Shown here in pieces: positions 6,304-6,576 of a DNA stretch of 6,576 nucleotides. The DNA is from Deltaproteobacteria bacterium (GTDB lineage Bacteria; Desulfobacterota; DSM-4660; Desulfatiglandales; B25-G16), in the NCBI GenBank assembly GCA_003646875.1, contig QMLT01000101.1, positions 1-6,576 of the forward strand, in the 5' to 3' direction. The translations under genes were made by a program, and so were the position numbers. Position 1 is the first letter of the stretch. Each line of letters begins with the position of its first letter. Below the pieces are notes generated by a model. That model saw only the letters and a list, made by a program, of their open reading frames with translations. It was not told where the DNA came from and made no database searches.

Positions 6304-6576
6304 TTACCCTAAAATACCATCTTCTTCTTTCTTGAGCATCAAAATCGACATCAATTGTTGTTGAACTTCGGAAATTTTAGTTAATACCGCCTCCTTTCGT
6401 TCTGTCTTCTGAAGACGCTTGCGGGGATAGATATTTACAACTTCCCTTATAGCATCCAATTCCGACAAAACCCGCTTCATTGATAAATGAAGCCCTGCTT
6501 TCCTTATCCGCCGGAACATCAAAGCCCTTATCAGAAGAGCAATAGTGCAATAAAGTCCATGAACTTTAATTTTTGA
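6304..6576 (-). mobile_element. C-terminal part of an IS1634-like transposase, cut by the window edge
   Basis: The minus-strand frame is open from the window edge (6576) to a TAA at 6304, giving 90 residues with no upstream start in view. It begins with KIKVHGLYCTIALLIRAL, the stretch following the DDE catalytic core in IS1634-type transposases (commonly Q-K-I-x-V-H-x-F/L-x-C-x-x-A-L-L). It continues with FRRIRKAGLHLSMKRVLSEL and IREVVNIYP, then a lysine- and glutamate-rich coiled-coil-like tail. The catalytic residues lie outside the window, so it cannot be judged whether the element is intact. An internal TTG at 6522 could open a 72-residue frame but is not a real start, because the homology runs through it. 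The terminal inverted repeat should lie between 6230 and 6303 but I cannot define it. Confidence 0.72.

Noticed and set aside
1..6576. CRISPR array, tRNA or rRNA genes
   Set aside because: No regularly spaced repeat series of suitable length, and no tRNA cloverleaf or rRNA signature sequence was seen on either strand.

Overview
The window carries four intact protein genes, one remnant gene, the edge of an insertion sequence and two repeat-like intergenic elements. The genes look bacterial: strong Shine-Dalgarno sites, tight gene overlap and moderate GC. The separate PurQ beside a ~1000-residue PurL whose N-terminus holds two PurS-like units, the QHG-type SixA, the BrnT-like remnant and ATCTGTG-type intergenic repeats together remind me of anammox planctomycetes (Brocadiales). 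That assignment is an inference from memory and is weak; other environmental lineages are possible.

Layout: (1) 106-1149 (+), a zinc-dependent histone deacetylase-family deacetylase with a strong RBS. (2) 1150-1350, a spacer between convergent genes, with three hairpins and imperfect inverted ATCTGTG-type repeats at its ends. (3) 5177-1351 (-), a two-gene purine operon: a PurS-PurS-PurL fusion followed by purQ, overlapping at ATGA. (4) 5178-5548, an intergenic region dominated by a 195-bp element with perfect 14-bp inverted ends, lying between the divergent purSL and sixA genes. (5) 5549-6037 (+), a SixA-type phosphohistidine phosphatase. (6) 6112-6231 (+), the decayed start of a BrnT-like toxin gene. 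(7) 6304-6576 (-), the C-terminal end of an IS1634-like transposase that runs off the window.

Functionally, the core is de novo purine synthesis. PurQ releases ammonia from glutamine and the PurS/PurL fusion uses it with ATP to convert FGAR to FGAM, the fourth step of the pathway. The deacetylase and SixA flank the operon on the opposite strand, and nothing in the sequence ties them to purine synthesis. The right end is a small accessory zone where mobile DNA has apparently degraded a toxin-like gene. I found no CRISPR array, rRNA or tRNA, and no clearly novel multi-gene system. The most unusual items are the tandem-PurS PurL architecture and the two intergenic repeat elements.
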